Below are positions 58,721 through 64,000 of a stretch of DNA of 64,000 bases, piece by piece. A model generated the notes under the pieces. The model had not been told where the DNA came from. It did not search any database and saw only the letters and a program-made list of their open reading frames with translations. This DNA comes from Coptis chinensis (Eukaryota; Streptophyta; Magnoliopsida; Ranunculales; Ranunculaceae). The position numbers and the translations under genes were made by a program. Where the stretch lies: assembly GCA_015680905.1 (NCBI GenBank), contig CM027378.1:55949501-56013500 (forward strand). The letters are read 5' to 3'. Within the stretch, counting starts at the first letter, position 1. Every line of letters begins with the position of its first letter.

Positions 58721-59661
58721 ACTCAAGAGACATAACCTTCACTGAAGCCGACCTCAACAAGGTATGCCTCCCACACAATGACGATCTGGTTGTCCACGTC
58801 AAAATTAGCGACTGGATAGTCAAACACGTCCTGATAGACCCAGGCAGCTCGTGTGACATCTTGTTCTACCAAACCCTCAAGGAAATGAACCTACCCAAGT
58901 CAGTTCTGATAGATCCAATAGCCCCCCTCTATGGCTTCAATGGATCTTGAGCTGACCTAATCGAAGACATCATTCTACCTGTTTTAGTAAGGTTGCGGGA
59001 AGACAAGGTCACCATCAACACACGTTTCAGCATCCTGGATGTCAACTCGTCCTACACTACCATCTTAGGACGACGTTGGATCCACAAGATGCAAGTAGTG
59101 CCATCAACACTCCATCAAGTATTACGCTTCCCAGGCCCTAAAGGCATAATGGAGCTTTGAAGCAACCAGCTCAATACTCACAACTGTAATCAGATCCTCT
59201 CAGTCGACAATCCCATTGGGGCTTCACTCAGAAACAATGGAGAGATCACAAAAACCAAACTGGGAAAATACTTCATTGCTGAAGTCAAAACCTTTACAAA
59301 GGATCCACCTGCCGAACTGGCGAAGGAGAACGCTAGGGGCTCCTCCAAGACCCCAGAGGTCGCCCAACAGATTTAGGACAAAGAAGCATCACAAGAGACC
59401 AAAACCCCTAAGGTCGCTCAACGCACCAGTATGGCTACTCAGTCCGAACTCAAGGAGAAGGTCAACCTGGGAACCGAGGAAGACCCTAAGTTTGTTTATG
59501 TAGGAGTTAACCTTGATCCTACTCTCAAGGCTCAACTTGTAAGCTTTTTATCCCTAAATAAAGATGTTTTTTCTTGGTCGTACATCGATGTCCCTGGAAT
59601 TGATCATAATATTTCATGTCATAAATTAAATGCTAACCCAAACGCCAAACCAGTTCGTCAG
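58721..59661 (+). pseudogene. Tat-like protease and RT start
   Basis: DITFTEADLNKVCLPHNDDLVV, then the protease active site VLIDPGSSCDILF (family: VDNGSSADIL), ILDVNSSYTTILGRRWIH (the ILGR flap region), stops at 58948, 59158 and 59373, then LKEKVNLGTEEDPKFVYVG, DVFSWSYIDVPGIDHNISCHKLN and KPVRQ, the stretch just before the RT core. A second insertion follows after the Gln codon at 59661. RT palm, RNase H and integrase are absent. Confidence 0.88.
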
Positions 59662-60400
59662 TGATCAGCTCCCAAATGTGCATTTTATTACCCTTACATT
59701 ACTGCATTACAACCCTTCTTACGCATAATGAAAAAACAACTCATAGCTTTTATTGCATTTTTCAGGTTATAGAGAAATTCAAACCACTTATCATAAAAGC
59801 TGCATCTTAGCATCAAAAGGAGCCTTAATTACGCTTATTATGAAGACTCGAAGCTGCTATGAAAAAGTGCTAAAAAAGTCAAAGTCAAAGGTCAAGGACT
59901 CATAACCAAATAGCTGAAAGTCAAGTCCTCAACTCAAAAGACCAGAGATAGATGTCCTTAACACAAAAAAAAAAATCTCTAAAACCTATCTTGATCAAGA
60001 AGAAATCAAAAGGCAAAAGCATAAAGCAAAGGGTGAGGTGTCTCAAATGTAATGGAGAAGGGCAAATCAGTTATTTGCATAAAGTAGGGGTATAAGAACT
60101 AAAAGTTAGGGAGAGAGAATACACCTAGACTTATTCTAGTGCCATGGAGGATTTATTTTCTAGTCATTTTCATTCAAGTTAATTTACTTTTTGTTCTTCA
60201 TTTTTCATTCAAGTCATTGACTTTTTGTTCTTCAATCAATCAATCATTTATTTTCTTTGTTGTTCTTCTTTCAAGTTATATTTCCAATCATTTAAACAAC
60301 TTAGTCTCTTCAAACTTCTTTAATACAATAGATTTAAACTATACAAACGCCAAGTATTACCAGCGAACTGGCATCGCTTTCTCACAAAAATTCAAAAACT
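59662..60400 (+). repeat. LTR-like insertion in Tat-like pol
   Basis: Begins TGATCAGCTCCCAAATGTGC exactly where pol stops. The following 700 bp are noncoding, with T-rich leader-like sequence (60160-60300) and a possible PBS-like TGGCATCGCT at 60369. The right end and TSD are not clear. The start shares the words AATGTGCATTTTA with the solo LTR at 56291. Confidence 0.4.
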
Positions 60401-62178
60401 CATAAGTTAATTTAATCGGCCTAAATTAATACACTAATCTAATCATATAATTGAACCGCAAGCGCACAGCTATCGTTGAAAATAGTTGCAGCAAACAGGT
60501 CGATCCCACAGGGATTGCTACTTAGGACAAACGAGTATTAAAATTATACTTAACTAATTCAAACAATATTCTTTTTATGGAAAATTGAATTAACTACTCA
60601 CTAAACTATTTAAACTACGAAAACTATAAACTAAATAATTGGGTTTTATCAAATGGAGAGAATTCTAGGACTGTTGAATCCACCTTAGACTCTGTTTATA
60701 TTTCTAGGAGTAATTTTAATATTCAGATTTATCTGGTAGTACGAGGGAAAGGTAACCCCTTGCTTTCTCGAAGATATGATCGTGACAACTCTTAACTAAA
60801 CATGTATCTTCTAAAAGTTCACTACTAATAATCAAACTCAAAAGATTACTCGTCTTTTTACGGCACGAGTAACATCTAAACTTGATACAAATAGTTAAAA
60901 CAGACTTAATCAATAACGACGAATATCGAACTATATCGCAGGTGTGACATACTATATGAAAGATAAATTCTTGCTATCAAATTACGAACTTAGAAGAATA
61001 TAACGATATTAAACCAACTGGAAATCATCAAAATCAATCCCAATACACAAACAGTAATCTAAAGTTTCATCAAAGTCCTAGACAAAGTTTAGTTACACAT
61101 GATAATAATAGAACTAAAATTAAAGTAAGGTAAAGAAAAACTCATGTCGACAGTAAGTTCGGCTTGGCCTTCCTTCTTCTCGCTCTTCGGCTCTCTGTTC
61201 TTCTGTGTTGTGGAGAGCTCCCTCAACTCTCTGTCTCCGCTGTTTATATATTGGACTAACCCCAAGAGTTTGATTCTAATTAGAAAGTTTGGAGTTCGGT
61301 GGAACATATGCGAGCGATTCGGAATCGAATTGCAAACCCAAAGATCGACCTGCTCACATCTCTTAGGAATTGGATACTGTTTTTCTCCCAAAAAATGGAA
61401 TTAGAAATAAGGGTTTAAGCCCATGGGTGATTAGATGGTGCGACTCTACTAAAATAGTGGTAGATTAGATATGGTGTTGGCTAATAGGTGGGGTTTTGGG
61501 TTTTGTTCGTAAGATAAGAACATAGAAATGGGAAAGATAGGTGCTGGTGATCCAGTGCTCCAAGTAGCTAGGTAATAGCAAGGCGTAAAAAACCAATGGC
61601 CTGGTGGGTTGCGGGCTTTAAAGTGTATATGGGCTGGTCTATTTAGGTGCTAAGAAATGGTAGGTACACATGGTCCGGTTTTTAGCTAATGGGCCTAAAC
61701 TTAACTTTGGCCCATATTTTGACAAACATATCCATTCCTCACTTTGATAGTCATGTGCCCACTAATAAACTTCTAACCAGCTCACCAGTTTCCGCATTCT
61801 CCCAAACCATCACATTAATTTCTTGCCAGACCACAAACAATTCCATATTTTTCATTGGTGCATTCTACTTCCTGTTATTCTTTTATATCCTCTTTTCTTT
61901 CCTTAGCCCAATATTCACAAGCCCAACTAAAGGAAAATAATAACCCAGTAGTTCACCAATACTGTTTCGGGCACCTCTACTGAACTGCACAACCCTGCCA
62001 GGCCAACCAAACCAGGGGAACTAATGCACTGACATCCCGAATCTCGAAAGTTTCCACACTTTTAATCATGTTAAGTCCAATTCCTGTAAAATCACCAAAA
62101 ATATACTAACTATATCAAACAAATAAATTAAACGAACTAACTAATATAAAATTGAGCGTAAATATAAAGCATTTATGT
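60401..62178 (-). repeat. Possible solo LTR, minus orientation
   Basis: On the minus strand begins TGATAAGCACATAAATGC at 62178, immediately after coding-like sequence. It has a TATATAAAC box near 61240-61250 with a CT/GA-rich leader (61140-61230), and ends somewhere near 60,400 in sequence with CGATCCCACAGGG (60501-60515), a word common in plant LTR regions. The left border and TSD are unresolved. Confidence 0.4.
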
Positions 62179-62521
62179 GCTTATCAACAACCTCATCCCA
62201 GCTCCCAGTTGCCCCTCACAAATAACTACCCCATAACCCCTCAGAACGAATTCTATACCATACACGCTCTCTACAACACTTAGGTTATGGATTTCTAGGT
62301 CACTCACATGTATATCGTACGCTTCCTTCAAATCTACAAAGTTGTTTACAACACTTTTATCTACAATCCTAGGCGGAAAACCACTAGACGATGGAGCCGC
62401 ACCAGAACTCGCGCTACTTATAGCAACAACAAAGTCAGATTTAACATCTTCCTCCACACTTTCAAACCCTAGCGACTCATCTCTCACCTCATCAGATCAG
62501 GTATCATCCGAATCAGACATG
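62179..62521 (-). pseudogene. N-terminal fragment of a gypsy-type transposon ORF
   Basis: Minus strand from ATG 62521: MSDSDDT, a stop, then EVRDESLGFESVEEDV, SSGAAPSSSGFPPRIVDKS, DLKEAYDIHVSDLEIH, RGYGVVICEGQLGAGMRL. The last block recalls the ...YE.QL.AGLRFPL... region of plant proteins annotated as putative gypsy-type transposon (Transposase_28-like). It is cut by the LTR-like sequence at 62178. Low certainty on family. Confidence 0.4.
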
Positions 62522-62908
62522 GTGCTGTTTCTTTATCTTTCTTTTTACAAAACAAAATATGTACACAAACCTAGCTACTAGAGCAGATGAGAAATAAAAA
62601 ATGGAAGAAACTAACATGACTCTCTAACTATTTTCCAATGCTGAAGAACTGAAGAAGCAATGACCGTTCTGATCTCCAAAATCATTTTATCCAAGCAAAA
62701 CCTTTTTAGTTCCCAATGCACGCCATCATTATCCTAAGCCCTAGAATGACACGTACCCTTATGCATTGTCTTTTCAAATCTCCACAAAACGAGGCAGTTA
62801 CTATTCCTAGTTAAAACCGCTCACATCGTCACATGTGCCATACACGTGCTATCGAACTCTCTTAGCAGCTCGCTCTGCTGAACATAACGACCTACTGAGA
62901 TGGGGCTG
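62522..62908. other. Noncoding part before the Tat-like 3' LTR
   Basis: No frame recognised. The final GAGATGGGGCTG before 62909 is a plausible polypurine tract. Confidence 0.45.
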
Positions 62909-63438
62909 TGTGAGGGACTAATATTCACATCCAATAAATATCAAACACGTGTCTAGTACAAGTGGACCTACCACGCACTCCTTCAGGTAGCCAAATTGCA
63001 CCCCGCACCCTCAGCTCATTTCATAGCAACTTGCACAAAGAGTACGATCTCTTCAGAGAGATCTACCTACCAGTTTGACTAATATAGCGATCTCCAGAAG
63101 ATCCACACTTGCTCATGCAATAACAGATAGTAATGTATGCCACAGCTATCACCATCGAGATCTCTAGTTGCGCACTCCATTACTCTACCACAACTTGTCA
63201 TCATGGCTCATTAAATGACATCAAGTCCAGAACTTGACCTGATGCGGGAGAGGAGGAAGCGCGGGCAACTTGCCTATATAAAGAGAAGAGGAACTACGTC
63301 TAACTTTATTTAAGTTTGGCTAAAGAACTTGATACGTAGGTAGCTCGCATCTATCGTGAACTCAGTCAACTCATACCAAATCCCCAATCTCCCTCCAATT
63401 CAAGACCTGTGAAGCCTACACCAATTTGAGCCTTTACA
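62909..63438 (+). repeat. 3' LTR of the Tat-like element
   Basis: Begins TGTGAGGGACTAATATTC, ends GAGCCTTTACA; 530 bp, TATATAAA at 63275-63282, followed by the duplicated CTACA. Confidence 0.9.
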
Positions 63439-63792
63439 CTACATTATATCCCTTTGAGTGGCATTTTAGGTACATTACTTGCTTTGTCAATTGAGGCATA
63501 TGCTATCGTTTACTTCATCAAATGGCGATAAATCACCTTGTCAAGATGAGATGTACTGTTCATTAACATTGTTACAAATTACATTCAAGATTCCTGATGT
63601 TCATGATAACATTGTTCTAAATCACATTCAAGTTTGATGTAAATGTGAGAGTGAGATAAGATATGGTCACATGGTTAGAAATCACTTTCAAGTTTAGTTC
63701 ATCATAATTACATACCATGATCTCAAAGAGAATCTATATAAAAAAAAAATGGAAATGTTTAGAGGTTAGGCCAACCTCAACCTGCATTAATA
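63439..63792. other. Noncoding right flank
   Basis: AT-rich; no feature recognised besides CTACA. It may include the 3' untranslated end of the RNase H-like fragment to the right. Confidence 0.4.
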
Positions 63793-63978
63793 TCAGAATC
63801 TATTGTATACAGTACCATTAGCATCATCTACTAATATTACAGATAATCTCTTATCAAAAGGCCCTATACTATAGTTTACACTATGATTACTCATGTTACA
63901 AGTCTTTGCCATGAAGGCAGCAGCTCTATTAGTTTCCCTGAAGATGTGGTTGAATTCAATCCTCTCAAAGCATTGCAT
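63793..63978 (-). pseudogene. RNase H-like (RVT_3) C-terminal fragment
   Basis: Minus-strand frame ending at a stop near 63793: FERIEFNHIFRETNRAAAFMAK, then PFDKRLSVILVDDANGTVYNRF. This matches the end of plant RNase H-like domains (HI.RE.NRAAD.LAK...L..DD..G), found at the 3' end of LINE ORF2 and in stand-alone plant genes. The upstream part is beyond or near the window edge, and the Asp after RAA is replaced by Ala. Probably another LINE tail. Confidence 0.6.
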
Positions 63979-64000
63979 TGCGTAAAAAAAAAGGTGCCGA

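Larger units (their letters stand above)
55101..63438 (+). mobile_element. Tat-like Ty3/gypsy element with nested inserts
   Basis: LTRs at 55101-55626 and 62909-63438, flanked by a perfect CTACA duplication (55096-55100 and 63439-63443). Gag and protease plus the beginning of RT are present; the rest of pol is gone. LTR divergence is clearly higher than in the Athila element, including replaced segments around 55318-55370, so it is older. At least one, probably three, LTR-type insertions lie inside. Confidence 0.9.

Noticed and set aside
58427..58859. Minus-strand Gly- and Ser-rich frames
   Set aside because: Antisense of decayed Tat-like gag-pol; the Gly run is only the poly-C tract at 58687-58699.

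Overview
The window looks like a piece of a large, repeat-rich flowering-plant nuclear genome, probably a eudicot. It is AT-rich, carries plant-type Ty1/copia, Ty3/gypsy (Athila-like and Tat-like), LINE, hAT, CACTA and Harbinger-type elements, and has plant-style TATA boxes. I see no intact host gene, no rRNA or tRNA gene, no CRISPR array and no bacterial-style operon. Almost everything recognisable is transposon sequence or a gene broken by transposons.

Layout. 1-1029: 5' end (gag, PBS, LTR) of a minus-strand copia element running off the left edge. 1740-2453: a Harbinger-like MITE and a CACTA-type MITE. 2507-3158, 7548-8735, 44894-45064 and 53728-54830: four minus-strand pieces of a subtilisin-like protease (subtilase) gene. 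Read from right to left they give signal peptide, I9 propeptide, Asp and His regions, PA-region start, PA end plus the SRGPN block, Ser region and Fn3-like C-terminus. The pieces are separated by a LINE (itself split by a copia element), an unresolved 36-kb block, a 733-bp hAT-type element and a 4.4-kb solo LTR. Target-site duplications support three of these four interruptions, so a gene of about 2.3 kb appears to have been stretched over about 52 kb.

8981-9995: a second MITE family and a gypsy RT relic. 11229-26118: a structurally complete 14.9-kb Athila-like element (1.48-kb LTRs, TSD TCTAT) with a decayed gag-pol and a long 3' region holding four polypurine-tract-like motifs. 26119-39878: mostly noncoding, with a Helitron-like terminus, a chimeric MITE, a 3-kb solo LTR of the same family as the 4.4-kb one (it sits in a tandem duplication), a weak candidate multi-exon gene on the minus strand (33.5-34.7 kb), and three diverged modules about 1.7 kb apart that share a sequence box. 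39879-43440: a truncated minus-strand copia element. 46748-53644: a complete Tork-like copia element (TSD CAACA) containing a solo LTR of the Athila family. 55101-63438: a complete Tat-like gypsy element (TSD CTACA) with its own nested LTR insertions. 63793-63978: an RNase H-like fragment.

The window reads as layers of insertion into one dead protease gene, with later elements landing inside earlier ones. No two genes form a pathway. No clearly new molecular system was found. The best leads are the exploded subtilase, the LTR family with unusual ends, the repeated PPT motifs and the tandem modules at 35-39 kb.
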